Positions 1-7,902 of a stretch of DNA of 64,000 nt are shown one piece after another (positions within the stretch are counted from its first letter, which is position 1; the number at the start of each line of letters is the position of its first letter). The DNA lies in the NCBI GenBank assembly GCA_934512135.1, contig CAKSWT010000011.1, positions 1 through 64,000 on the forward strand, given 5' to 3'. The DNA is from an uncultured Oscillospiraceae bacterium. Its GTDB lineage: Bacteria; Bacillota; Clostridia; Oscillospirales; Oscillospiraceae. The notes beneath the pieces are model-generated. The model was not told the origin of the DNA, did no database searches, and saw nothing but the letters and a program-made list of their open reading frames with translations. The position numbers were made by a program, and so were the translations under genes.

Positions 1-267
1 TGGCGAACAGGAGAGCCAGCGAAGAACAGTTCCTATGATACCCACTTATATAAGCTCTGCGACGAAGCGGGGATCAAACACTTTTGTATGCACGCCCTGA
101 GACATACTTATGCTACAAGAGCGATTGAATGCGGCGTACAGCCCAAGGTGCTGCAAAAGCTGCTTGGTCACGCAAGTATAAAAACAACAATGGACAGATA
201 CGTCCATGTCACATCTGAATCCTTGGATCAGGCTGTGCGGCAATTTGAATCAGGCAGGGTTTCCTAG
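1..267 (+). CDS. Tyrosine recombinase/integrase, C-terminal part (5' end outside window)
   Basis: The frame is open from base 1 to a TAG at 265-267. The translation carries the catalytic end of a phage/ICE-type tyrosine recombinase: [13 protein letters not shown] supplies the His-x-x-Arg pair, LLGHAS the second His box, and MDRYVH the nucleophilic Tyr. Such enzymes cut and rejoin att sites of integrative elements. The gene ends 104 bp before ychF, so this is probably the right-hand end of a mobile element lying to the left. The N-terminal arm-binding and core-binding domains are not in the window, so its activity cannot be judged. Family assignment is firm; the type of element is not known. 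Confidence 0.9.
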   Translation, partial: WRTGEPAKNSSYDTHLYKLCDEAGIKHFCMHALRHTYATRAIECGVQPKVLQKLLGHASIKTTMDRYVHVTSESLDQAVRQFESGRVS

Positions 268-283
268 CATATAAGTCCATGCG

Positions 284-305
284 AAAATGGCGTAAAAATG
301 GCGTA
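284..305 (+). repeat. Tandem 11-bp repeat downstream of integrase
   Basis: AAAATGGCGTA occurs twice head to tail, immediately 3' of the recombinase stop and before ychF. Short direct repeats in this position are typical of integrase arm sites or attachment-site flanks. That role is inferred; the partner att site would be outside the window. Confidence 0.4.
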
Positions 306-370
306 AGCCAAACACGCCGGATTCCGGAAGCCCTTGAAAATCAAGACTTTTTAAGGAGATAGAGAAAACT

Positions 371-1465
371 ATGAAATTAGGTATCGTGGGGCTCCCCAAT
401 GTGGGAAAAAGCACTCTGTTTAACGCCATCACCAACGCCGGCGCTGAGGCCGCCAACTATCCCTTCTGCACCATCGACCCCAACGTGGGCATGGTCACCG
501 TCCCCGACGAGCGGCTGGAGGGACTGCGGGACATGTACAGCCCCAAAAAGTTCACCCCGGCAGTGATTGAGTTTGTGGACATCGCTGGCCTGGTGAAGGG
601 GGCCTCCAAAGGCGAAGGACTGGGCAATAAGTTCCTCAGCAATATCCGCTCCACCGATGCCATTGTTCATGTGATCCGCTGCTTTGAGGACAGCAACATC
701 ACCCATGTGGAAGGCAGCACCGACCCCCTCCGGGACATCGACATCATCAATCTGGAGCTGGTGATGGCCGACATCGAAATGGTGGAGCGCCGCATCGACA
801 AGGCCAAAAAGGCCGCCAAGGGAGACAAAAAGTATCTTCGGGAGGCCGAGATTTTCGAGGGTCTGCTGGAGCATCTCAACCAGGGCAAAACGGCCCGGAC
901 CTATGACTGCTCCGAGGAGGAGCTGGAGGTTCTCCAGACCTCTGACCTGCTGAGCCTCAAGCGGGTGATCTATGCCGCCAATGTAAACGAGGACAGCGTG
1001 GCGGACCCCTCCGGGAACCCCTTCTACCGCCAGGTGGCGGAGCTGGCCGCCGCTGAGGGCGCACAGGTCCTGCCTATCTGCGCCAAGCTGGAGGCGGACA
1101 TCGCCGAGCTGGACGACCCCGAGGAAAAGCAGATGTTCATGGAAGAGCTGGGCATCCAGGAATCCGGCCTGGACAAGCTCATCAAGTGCTCCTATGCGCT
1201 GCTGGGCCTGATCTCCTTCCTGACCGCAGGCTCCGACGAGTGCCGGGCCTGGACCATCAAGGAGGGCACCAAGGCCCCCCAGGCGGCCGGTAAAATCCAC
1301 TCTGACTTTGAGCGGGGCTTTATCCGGGCTGAGGTCATCGCCTATGAGGACCTGAAGGCCTGCGGCACCCTGGCCGCTGCCCGGGCCAAGGGCCTGGTGC
1401 GGTCCGAGGGCAAGGACTACGTCATGGCAGACGGAGACGTGGTAAACTTCCTGTTCAACGTATAA
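371..1465 (+). CDS. ychF: Redox-regulated ATPase YchF (Obg-like P-loop NTPase)
   Basis: This 364-residue protein has the full YchF/OLA1 architecture. The N-terminal G domain has the P-loop GLPNVGKST (residues 7-15), the YchF-typical switch region [12 protein letters not shown] and the G3 motif [10 protein letters not shown]. An insert helical region follows, and the C-terminal TGS-like domain ends in [11 protein letters not shown]. YchF binds ATP in preference to GTP, associates with ribosomes and modulates stress and translation-associated processes. The start is set by an AAGGAG at about 352-357, well spaced from ATG 371. The gene appears monocistronic, with its own terminator. It is conserved housekeeping and marks the chromosomal side of the recombinase boundary. 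Confidence 0.97.
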   Translation: MKLGIVGLPNVGKSTLFNAITNAGAEAANYPFCTIDPNVGMVTVPDERLEGLRDMYSPKKFTPAVIEFVDIAGLVKGASKGEGLGNKFLSNIRSTDAIVHVIRCFEDSNITHVEGSTDPLRDIDIINLELVMADIEMVERRIDKAKKAAKGDKKYLREAEIFEGLLEHLNQGKTARTYDCSEEELEVLQTSDLLSLKRVIYAANVNEDSVADPSGNPFYRQVAELAAAEGAQVLPICAKLEADIAELDDPEEKQMFMEELGIQESGLDKLIKCSYALLGLISFLTAGSDECRAWTIKEGTKAPQAAGKIHSDFERGFIRAEVIAYEDLKACGTLAAARAKGLVRSEGKDYVMADGDVVNFLFNV

Positions 1466-1472
1466 CCAAAAT

Positions 1473-1509
1473 CCCCCTGGATCCCGGTGGGATCCAGGGG
1501 GCGATTTTT
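1473..1509 (+). terminator. Rho-independent terminator of ychF
   Basis: A 13-bp perfect stem (1473-1485 with 1489-1501) and a 3-nt loop are followed by GCGATTTTT, starting 7 bp after the ychF stop. Confidence 0.9.
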
Positions 1510-1587
1510 GTCCGCCAGGGGGTCCCCAAAATGGGATCCAACACAGCGGTCCGTTGTCCGCCAAATTTCGGCATTTTCCCTTCCTCC

Positions 1588-1615
1588 TTGACTTTTTCAG
1601 ATAATCTGATATAAT
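1588..1615 (+). promoter_or_regulatory. Sigma-A-type promoter for the G5/3D protein gene
   Basis: TTGACT at 1588-1593 and TATAAT at 1610-1615 are separated by 16 bp. They lie about 70 bp upstream of the ATG at 1684. Confidence 0.8.
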
Positions 1616-1683
1616 GGTATCAAAATGGTTACAAAACGTGTTCCGCATTGTTTCCTTTTTGAAACCACCAGGGAGGTAATTTT

Positions 1684-2997
1684 ATGACGCACGCAAAACC
1701 GAGCCGAAAGAAGCGCTGGCTGGAGGTGTCCGTGACACTGGCTTTGGTGCTAACCATCTGCATATACTTCGCCCTGCTGGCCTCTGCACAGAACCGCTAC
1801 CGCATCACCGACGGCGACTCTGTGACCCAGCACGCGTCCTCATCTACTGATATTGACCAGGTGCTGGCAGAGGCCGGCATTGCCGTAGGCCCGGACGATT
1901 TGGTCACCGCCGCCCAGAACGGCAACGTCACCCATGTGACCATTCAGCGGAGCCAAAACGTCACCGTGAATTACGCCGGAGAGACGCTGTCCGCTACCAC
2001 CTATGACACCACGGTGGGAGAGCTGTTAAACACCATGTCCCTCTCCCTGACGGAAAACGACGTGATGTGCTCTGACGGACGGAGCCTGACCACCCAGGAC
2101 AAGCTCTACGACGGCATGAACATCGACATCACCACCAATCAGGACAAAACCGTCACCAAAACGCTGTCGGTTCCCTATGAGTCCATAACCTATCTGGACC
2201 CCACCCTGGCCAAGGGCACCACCACCGTGAAAACCCAGGGCGCCGAGGGCAAGCAGGAGGTCACCTACCGGGAGGAATATGTAAACGGTGAACTGGTCAG
2301 CACCTCCACCATTCACTCCAAGCTGGTGTCCGCCCCTGTGACCGAGGTAATTCTGGTGGGCAGCGGTGCAAAGCCCGCCTCCACCGACCAGGACGCCACC
2401 GAGGCGGCGCTTTCCGAGGCGGTCAGCCAGCCGGATCAGGAGGTCGTAGTCCAGCCGGAGGAAACCGTCCAGGCACCCTCCTATTCTGAGGAGGAGGAAG
2501 AAACGGTGTGCTCCGCCCCCTCCTACACCGCTCCGGAGCCGGAGGAAAGCAGCGACAGCTATGATGACAGCTACGACGACGAGGAGTACGACGATTACGA
2601 CGATTACGACGACTACGACGACTACGACGATGACGATACGGAGGACTATGTCGCCCCCTCCTATTCCGGCGACACCATCACCACCTCCACCGGCAAGGTA
2701 TTGACCTATGTGGATGTACTGAGCGTTGAGGCCACCGCCTACTGCGGCGGCGGCACCACCGCCACCGGCACCCCGGCCCGTTACGGCGCCATTGCCGTGG
2801 ATCCGGATGTGATCCCCTATGGCACAAAAATGTACATTGTCTCCGACGACGGGAACTGGATCTACGGAGAGGCCACTGCCGAGGACTGCGGCGGCGCCAT
2901 CAACGGACATATCATTGACTTGTACTTCGACAGCTACAACACCTGCATTCAGTTTGGACGGCGGGACTGCACCGTTTACATTCTGGAGTGGGGCTAA
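1684..2997 (+). CDS. YabE-like cell-wall protein: DUF348 + G5 + Asp/Tyr-rich linker + 3D domain
   Basis: This 437-residue secreted or membrane-anchored protein has a positive N-terminus, a hydrophobic signal/anchor segment (about residues 14-34), two DUF348 ubiquitin-like repeats (about 50-150) and a G5 domain (about 155-225). A long acidic linker follows, then a C-terminal 3D domain (about 345-437) with TATG, VDPDVIPYGTKMYI and INGHIIDLYFD, which bring the conserved Asp residues of this lytic-transglycosylase-like fold. The usual DTGG of the 3D domain is DCGG here. In B. subtilis YabE-type proteins this layout is tied to peptidoglycan turnover and resuscitation-promoting activity. The linker contains a (D-Y-D)n run encoded by near-perfect 9-bp repeats at about 2587-2631. 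Start ATG 1684 follows a GGGAGG. Confidence 0.88.
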   Translation: MTHAKPSRKKRWLEVSVTLALVLTICIYFALLASAQNRYRITDGDSVTQHASSSTDIDQVLAEAGIAVGPDDLVTAAQNGNVTHVTIQRSQNVTVNYAGETLSATTYDTTVGELLNTMSLSLTENDVMCSDGRSLTTQDKLYDGMNIDITTNQDKTVTKTLSVPYESITYLDPTLAKGTTTVKTQGAEGKQEVTYREEYVNGELVSTSTIHSKLVSAPVTEVILVGSGAKPASTDQDATEAALSEAVSQPDQEVVVQPEETVQAPSYSEEEEETVCSAPSYTAPEPEESSDSYDDSYDDEEYDDYDDYDDYDDYDDDDTEDYVAPSYSGDTITTSTGKVLTYVDVLSVEATAYCGGGTTATGTPARYGAIAVDPDVIPYGTKMYIVSDDGNWIYGEATAEDCGGAINGHIIDLYFDSYNTCIQFGRRDCTVYILEWG

Positions 2998-3005
2998 TCG
3001 GAAAC

Positions 3006-3273
3006 AATGGCGCGACGGCAGCTTGCCGTCGCGCCATTTTAGACTGTCGAAAAAGCCGAAAGGCTTTTCCGACAAAGGGGCTGCGGCCTGATGCGCGCAT
3101 TTTTGTGCGCTTTGGGCGCACAAAAGCCACACTTTCAGGCCGAGAAGTATTTTCCGCCATGTACACGCCCCGGCGGAAAATGATTTCACCCTTTTTCGCC
3201 GCTGCGGCGGCGAAACTCTACGAGGTTTTTTGACAAACTGCAATGGCGCGACGGCAGCTTGCCGTCGCGCCAT
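3006..3273. repeat. Composite structured intergenic element bounded by two identical hairpins
   Basis: An identical palindrome (13-bp arms reading ATGGCGCGACGGC, loop AGCTT) occurs at 3007-3037 and again at 3243-3273, 236 bp apart in the same orientation. Between them lie further inverted repeats: TGTCG-AAAAGCC arms at 3046-3074, GGCCTGA/TCAGGCC around about 3085-3141 with a nested GTGCGC/GCGCAC stem, CATTTTCCGCC/GGCGGAAAATG at about 3148-3183, and a TTCGCCG/CGGCGAA stem near 3200. The element fills the gap between two convergent genes, so the outer hairpins could act as terminators. The inner folding exceeds what termination needs. It could be a dispersed repeat family or a structured RNA. 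Confidence 0.75.
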
Positions 3274-3277
3274 TTTG

Positions 3278-4162
3278 TTATTCTTTGATTTGAAGCTGCA
3301 TGGAGGCGTAGTGATAGGCCTTTTTAAAATCCTCCAGTTCCCGATAGCACTGCTCCAGCATGGCATAGAGGGTGGACATAAAGTAACTGCTGCCGGTGGT
3401 TCTGGCCAGCTGCTCGGCCTTTTCCAGCTGCTTAGCCGCATCGGCAAACTGATTGTCCTTGATGTCCATGCGGCCCTGTAGCATCAGATAGGCGGGCTTG
3501 GTGGCCTCTGAGAGCCAGGCAATGCTGTCCATTTCCCGTTTGGCGTTTTCCAGCTCTCCTTTTCCGATATAGTACTCCGCCATGGTGAGCCGGTAGAACT
3601 CCCCCAGGCCCTGGTCCTGATAAGCCGCCTGGTAGGCGTCCATGGCCTTTTCGAAGTTACCCCCCAGCTCCATGGTGCATCGGGCAATCAGCAGCAGCCC
3701 CTCGGTACGGAAGGCGGCGGAGCAGTAGATGGTCTCGTCGTTGTGCTTGACCGCTTCCTTGGCCAGACGAATGGCCTCCTCATAGCGGCCGTCGGTCATG
3801 GCCCTTTTGGACAGGCCGATCTTGGCCCGGGAGAGGAGCATCAAGGCCTCCTCCCGATAGCCCCCGTCCATGTCCAGCTCCTCCAGCACATGGATACAGC
3901 CCTCGTATTCTCCGTCCTTGAAGTGCTGTCGGGCACTGACCAGCCTTCCCGGGGTCAGCTCGCTGCCATCGGTCTCCGACATAAAATATCCCGCAGGCAG
4001 CCCCAAGGCTCCCGCCAAGTATTCCAGGGTCTTAACCGACGGGGTGGCGCTTCCGTTCTCGATTTTGGAGAGCATATTCCGGGTGATGTAGTCTCCCACC
4101 ACATCCTTCTGGGTCATATGCCGCTCGACTCTGGCAGCCTTGATTTTCTCACCTAACGTCAT
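3278..4162 (-). CDS. XRE-family helix-turn-helix regulator with TPR-like C-terminal domain
   Basis: This 294-residue protein has an N-terminal HTH_3 domain (about residues 4-60) with the pattern MTQKDVV-x-YITRNMLSKIE-x-G-x-ATPSVKTLEYLA. About 220 residues of amphipathic helical repeats follow (EALMLLSRAKIGL, RTEGLLLIARCTMELG and similar), consistent with TPRs as in Rgg/PlcR-like or stress-type XRE regulators that read peptides or protein partners. It is convergent with the G5/3D gene and divergent from the DUF975 membrane protein, whose promoter region it shares. Start ATG 4162 is downstream of a GGGGGCAGGCACC, a moderate Shine-Dalgarno. The ligand and target are not known; control of the neighbouring membrane-protein gene is a guess from divergence. 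Confidence 0.85.
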   Translation of the reverse strand: MTLGEKIKAARVERHMTQKDVVGDYITRNMLSKIENGSATPSVKTLEYLAGALGLPAGYFMSETDGSELTPGRLVSARQHFKDGEYEGCIHVLEELDMDGGYREEALMLLSRAKIGLSKRAMTDGRYEEAIRLAKEAVKHNDETIYCSAAFRTEGLLLIARCTMELGGNFEKAMDAYQAAYQDQGLGEFYRLTMAEYYIGKGELENAKREMDSIAWLSEATKPAYLMLQGRMDIKDNQFADAAKQLEKAEQLARTTGSSYFMSTLYAMLEQCYRELEDFKKAYHYASMQLQIKE

Positions 4163-4244
4163 GGTGCCTGCCCCCTTTGTGGTAATAACAGCTGATATGG
4201 TTCGTAACTAGAAATGGTTCCCCACATAACTTTCATTTACACCG

Positions 4245-4273
4245 ATTATACCACGCATTGGAGGGCTTTTCAA
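4245..4273 (-). promoter_or_regulatory. Promoter of the XRE-TPR regulator
   Basis: Read on the minus strand, TTGAAA (4273-4268) and TATAAT (4250-4245) have the ideal 17-bp spacing and lie about 85 bp upstream of the start at 4162. Confidence 0.75.
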
Positions 4274-4302
4274 CTGTTCCCCCGAGAAATTTCCCGCTGT
4301 CC

Positions 4303-4331
4303 TTGACATTTCCCCTGGGTTATGATAGGGT
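4303..4331 (+). promoter_or_regulatory. Possible promoter of the DUF975 gene
   Basis: TTGACA at 4303-4308 is a consensus -35. The hexamer 17 bp downstream is TAGGGT (4326-4331), and a TATGAT lies slightly upstream, so the -10 is weak or uncertain. The position, divergent from the regulator promoter, fits. Confidence 0.4.
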
Positions 4332-4381
4332 TTCACCGAAGAACCGATTCACGTTGCACAAGATAAAGGAGAGCTGATCCT

Positions 4382-5206
4382 ATGAACCGCCGTGGCCTGA
4401 AAGACGCGTCCCGACAATGCCTCCGGGACACCCACTCCCATCCCAAGTCTGTGACCCTGCTATTCCTGCTGGCCGCCCTGGTCATCGCCGGATTGGACAC
4501 CGGCCTGGGAACTCTGCTTCAGCAGACCGCAGGGAAATCACATTCCCTCAGCCAGAGCATTTCCGCCACCAGCCGGTCCTATATTCTGGTCTTTTTGGTG
4601 TCCCTGGTGTGTCAGCTGCTGCTGGTGCTCCTGGGCATGGGCTATACTTCCCTCTCCCTCCGGCTTTCCCGCCGGGAGGATTTTGACCGGAAAATCCTGC
4701 TGGAGGGCTTCACGCTCTGGGGCAAAACCCTGCTGCTGTATATCGCCGTCTCTCTGCTGATGAGCCTCTGGGCCACCGCCTTTTCCATTCCCGTGAGCTA
4801 TGTGCTGGCGGCCCTGGATATGTCCGGGGTAATCAGCGACGCCATGATGATCTATCTGCTGCTGGGATATATGTCCGTAATTATGCTGGTGGTGTCCTAC
4901 CGCTATCGCATGGCCCAGTATGTGCTGCTGGACAACCCGCAGCTGTCCATTCGTCAGGTGCTGGCTCGGACCAAGGCCATCAACAAGGTCCACCGCTGGG
5001 AGCTGTTCCTGCTGGATCTGAGCTTTGTGCCCTGGTACCTGCTGTGCCTGCTCACCCTGGGCATCCTGTTTATCTGGAAGCTGCCCTATCTCTCCGCCAC
5101 CTATGCCCACGCCTACAACTACATGGTGGAGGACTTCACCCAGCGGCAGGCCCGGCTTCAGGCCATCCTGGACCAGCAGCGCCGCCAAATGGGGACCATG
5201 CAATAA
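4382..5206 (+). CDS. DUF975 family integral membrane protein
   Basis: This 274-residue protein has about six hydrophobic segments. The C-terminal half has the DUF975 signature: a short conserved stretch ending in ADNP-like sequence (MAQYVLLDNPQLSIRQVL), then W-ELF-L-LSF-PWYLL-LTLGI and a final PYLSATYAHAYNYM helix. Function of the family is unknown. In Firmicutes these proteins are often next to regulators, as here with the divergent XRE-TPR protein. The start ATG 4382 follows AAAGGAG with good spacing. It is a single-gene unit ending at a strong terminator. The N-terminal 40 residues are polar and may be cytoplasmic. Confidence 0.85.
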   Translation: MNRRGLKDASRQCLRDTHSHPKSVTLLFLLAALVIAGLDTGLGTLLQQTAGKSHSLSQSISATSRSYILVFLVSLVCQLLLVLLGMGYTSLSLRLSRREDFDRKILLEGFTLWGKTLLLYIAVSLLMSLWATAFSIPVSYVLAALDMSGVISDAMMIYLLLGYMSVIMLVVSYRYRMAQYVLLDNPQLSIRQVLARTKAINKVHRWELFLLDLSFVPWYLLCLLTLGILFIWKLPYLSATYAHAYNYMVEDFTQRQARLQAILDQQRRQMGTMQ

Positions 5207-5268
5207 TCGTCACGCCGACGAATTCGGAGGAATCCATCCGCCCCAAAGGGGGCCAGCAAGCTTAGCAT

Positions 5269-5300
5269 AAAACGGGGACCGAATCTTCGGTCCCCGTTTT
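5269..5300. terminator. Bidirectional terminator between convergent genes
   Basis: A stem of ACGGGGACCGA with its complement TCGGTCCCCGT, and a short loop, is flanked by AAAA on the left and TTTT on the right. It can therefore end both the DUF975 gene (+) and the UbiA-family gene (-). Confidence 0.9.
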
Positions 5301-5308
5301 GTCGGTAA

Positions 5309-6172
5309 TTATAGGTAAATCAGCAGAAAGATCACCGCAGCCAGCAGCGTCCCCATACACAGCAGCAGCCGGTCACGGAGCAGCACCTCCACCGGATCTC
5401 CGTCGGACTGGCCCTCCACATCCAGGCTGTACTTCATGCAGATCAGGATCACCAGGGGCACCGTCCAGATTAGGGCCTCACTGCCCACTCGGGCCACCGT
5501 CAAGGCGTCCACGGTCCAAAGGGCGTAGAACATCACCGTCAGGGCCACACACATGTACATATTCTGGTCCAGGAAGGTCTTGGTGTAGTACCTCAGCACC
5601 TTGCGTCCCTGGTCCCCGCTGCCGGTCCGCTCGCCTCGGCGCTTCCCCAGCCCCAGGTAGAAGGACATGGAGATCACCGTCAGGCACAGCCATTTGCTGA
5701 GCTCGATCTCCGTTACGGCCCCGCCGTAGAGCATCCGCAGTAGGAAGCCGGACACCAAAATGGCGATGTCCACAATGGGTAGATTTTTCAGCCCCAGGCT
5801 GTAGCCCAGGTTCAGGAAAAAGTACAGTCCCAGCCACAGCCAGGCCACCGGGCTGGCTCCTGCCGCCATCCAGCCGCAGCCCGCCGCCAGCACCAGCAGC
5901 ACCCCGCAGAAGCTCAGCGCTCCCTGCACCCCGATGGCCCCGGAGGCCACGGGCCGGTTCCGCTTTGCCGGGCTCTGCCGGTCCTTCTCCCGGTCCCGCA
6001 CGTCGTTGATACAATAGATGGCCGAGGCCAGCAGGGAAAAGGCCAGAAACGCCCACAGCCCCTTCTGGAGCTTCTCCCACTGGAGCAGCTGTCCGCTGCA
6101 AATCAAGGGCAGCAGCACCAGGGCGTTCTTGATCCAGTGGTGGGGCCGGGCCAGCTTGATATACTGTCCCAT
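5309..6172 (-). CDS. UbiA-family prenyltransferase, decaprenyl-phosphate phosphoribosyltransferase-like
   Basis: The protein has about 287 residues from ATG 6172, which is preceded by GGAGGATAAT. A longer in-frame start at 6208 has no comparable ribosome site and would overlap the upstream gene. The first Asp motif appears as NDVRDREKDRQ followed by KRNRPVASG, the version typical of enzymes that transfer 5-phosphoribosyl diphosphate to polyprenyl phosphate (DPPR synthase) rather than to aromatic quinone precursors. RPHHWIKNALVLLP near the N-terminus matches the same subgroup. About nine membrane helices follow. The start overlaps the Shine-Dalgarno/stop region of the upstream polytopic protein, so the two are translationally coupled. 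Likely role: making a lipid-linked pentose donor for surface glycan. Confidence 0.85.
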   Translation of the reverse strand: MGQYIKLARPHHWIKNALVLLPLICSGQLLQWEKLQKGLWAFLAFSLLASAIYCINDVRDREKDRQSPAKRNRPVASGAIGVQGALSFCGVLLVLAAGCGWMAAGASPVAWLWLGLYFFLNLGYSLGLKNLPIVDIAILVSGFLLRMLYGGAVTEIELSKWLCLTVISMSFYLGLGKRRGERTGSGDQGRKVLRYYTKTFLDQNMYMCVALTVMFYALWTVDALTVARVGSEALIWTVPLVILICMKYSLDVEGQSDGDPVEVLLRDRLLLCMGTLLAAVIFLLIYL

Positions 6173-6173
6173 A

Positions 6174-7805
6174 TTATCCTCCCAGCGCCGGGAAGAACTG
6201 GGTTCCAAACACCAGCACCCCTCGGAGCATATTCACGTTGCAGAAGCCCAGCGCCAAAATCAGCCCCATAATCACCGCCAGCTTCAGCGGACGCACCCGG
6301 CCCAGGGCCCAGTCCAGGAAGCGATAGATCATGGCGGCAAAGGCCCAGCCGAAATACAGAGTGTAGAGCATCAGGCCATTGTCGATGGTTCCCCAGCCCA
6401 CCAGTCCCAGCAGCACCAGAGAAAAGCCCATCCACACCGCGCAGATCCGGCTGAACCGGTCCTTCCGGCTCACCAGTACTCCGGCTGCCGCCAGGGCAAT
6501 CACGGCCAGCCCCACCTTGGACCAGCCCGTCACCGGGAGCATCTGCCAGGACACATGGCGATAGGTGGTGAAGTCCGGCCCCGAGGGCGGGGCAGCAACG
6601 CAGGCTCCGGCGAAATTTACAAACTGCCGCAGCTTATCCCCCAGGGCCACGTCCGCGCCGGTGTAGTAGCCGTAGCCGGAGATATAGCTGGGAATATCCA
6701 AAAACGTGGTAAGCCGTCCGGAGAGAATGGTCACGCCGAAGAACACCCCGCAGAGAACCCCAGTCTTTTTCACAAAGGTCTTGAAATTCCGGTCCCAGGT
6801 CACCAAGGGGAACCAGATGCCTGAGGTGAGCATTGAGCCTGTGGCCGCCAGGTAGCTCATGGACTGGGTCACCGGCTCCTGCCGGAGATAAATCAGGAGC
6901 ACCAGGTAGAACACCGCCATAAGATACTGCTCCGCGGTGAGCACAAAGATCAGCACCGGATAGCATACACACAGCAGCGTCAAGAACAGGGCCTTTTCCG
7001 CCCCCTCCAGCTTCATCATCCGTCCCAGCAGCACCACCGCCACCAGAAACAGCAGCATCTGCATAATCTGCCACAGGGTCACATAGCTCTGGGGCAGGAA
7101 GAACAGCGCCCGGGAGAGCAGCCAGGCCACCTGGGCAAAGGGCATGGCAAACACCCCGAACAGAGGCTGCCGCAGGTCGTTTTGCTCTGCGCCGATGTTT
7201 CGGAACACATCCTGATGGACCAGGTATCCGGAATCCGCAGAATAGATCAGGTCGAAGTTATACCAGTAGCCGTTGATATGGGCCCCGTAGAAGGCCTGGG
7301 TGCAGAGATAAGAAAACACGATCATCATGGCGAACAGCAGTCCCGCCCCCAGGAAGAACAGCCGCTCGGTAAAGTCCGACTCCCGCCACAGGCGCTTTGC
7401 CAGGGTCCACATCAGGTCCGTAAACCAGAGGAGATAGCCAAAGAGCATAGGAAGGGCCGCCAGCGCCAAAATCCAGGGAATGCACCGGAGAATAAATACC
7501 TGCTGGGGCACCCCCGTCAGCGCCAGAACCTTTTGCATCCAGCCATAGCAGGTGGTAAAAAAGGTGGATTTGGCCGTATATGCCTCAGAGAGCGCCAGCA
7601 CCCCGGCCACTGCCCACAGGGCCTTGGCCCTTGGCGCAAAAACCTTTTCCAGGAAGGCGGTTTTCCACACCAGCACCGCCAACAGCACCAGTGCCGCCAG
7701 CGCCGTCGCCACAAAGCTCAGCTTTGAGGCCGTCTGCATCAGCAGCACTGCACAGGCCGTACCGGAGCACACCGCACCAAGGCGTACCCATGTCCTTTGG
7801 GTCAT
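6174..7805 (-). CDS. Polytopic membrane protein, GT-C glycosyltransferase-like
   Basis: This 543-residue protein has about 12 hydrophobic segments and few hydrophilic loops. The longest loop, after the third or fourth helix, contains NFDLIYSADSGYLVHQDVF, an acidic external loop in the position where GT-C mannosyl/arabinosyl-type transferases carry catalytic Asp residues. No family name can be given with certainty. It lies directly upstream of the UbiA-type phosphoribosyltransferase (stop codon 2 bp before that start) and downstream of YfhO, another GT-C-like membrane protein, so a lipid-linked sugar transfer role is a reasonable inference. The start ATG 7805 follows GGAAGGAGGGAG, located inside a duplicated 97-bp leader. 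Confidence 0.7.
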   Translation of the reverse strand: MTQRTWVRLGAVCSGTACAVLLMQTASKLSFVATALAALVLLAVLVWKTAFLEKVFAPRAKALWAVAGVLALSEAYTAKSTFFTTCYGWMQKVLALTGVPQQVFILRCIPWILALAALPMLFGYLLWFTDLMWTLAKRLWRESDFTERLFFLGAGLLFAMMIVFSYLCTQAFYGAHINGYWYNFDLIYSADSGYLVHQDVFRNIGAEQNDLRQPLFGVFAMPFAQVAWLLSRALFFLPQSYVTLWQIMQMLLFLVAVVLLGRMMKLEGAEKALFLTLLCVCYPVLIFVLTAEQYLMAVFYLVLLIYLRQEPVTQSMSYLAATGSMLTSGIWFPLVTWDRNFKTFVKKTGVLCGVFFGVTILSGRLTTFLDIPSYISGYGYYTGADVALGDKLRQFVNFAGACVAAPPSGPDFTTYRHVSWQMLPVTGWSKVGLAVIALAAAGVLVSRKDRFSRICAVWMGFSLVLLGLVGWGTIDNGLMLYTLYFGWAFAAMIYRFLDWALGRVRPLKLAVIMGLILALGFCNVNMLRGVLVFGTQFFPALGG

Positions 7806-7902
7806 CCGGCTCCCTCCTTCCCACGTTCTCTACGGATTCTTCATCATTTGCACACAAGTTATTTTATTATAGCCCCTCCCGGGGGAAAAGTCCAGAAATT
7901 CT
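7806..7902 (-). repeat. 97-bp promoter/leader repeat, copy 1
   Basis: This stretch is identical to 10279-10375 except for one base (C at 7880, T at 10353). On the minus strand it runs from 11 codons before the yfhO stop to the base before the start codon of the next gene. It therefore contains promoter, 5' leader and Shine-Dalgarno site. Confidence 0.93.
7866..7894 (-). promoter_or_regulatory. Promoter inside leader repeat copy 1
   Basis: On the minus strand, TGGACT (7894-7889) and TATAAT (7871-7866) are spaced by 17 bp. The -10 box overlaps the yfhO stop codon (7869-7867). The same promoter recurs in copy 2. Confidence 0.65.

Noticed and set aside
377..1648. 423-residue minus-strand frame over ychF
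   Set aside because: It is antisense to a clear ychF; its composition (Gly/Val/His/Leu-rich) is that of a mirrored GC-rich gene, and it has no ribosome site or family motif.
2575..2640. Trinucleotide-rich tract considered as a CRISPR or VNTR locus
   Set aside because: It is in frame within the G5/3D gene and encodes the Asp/Tyr linker; there are no spacers.
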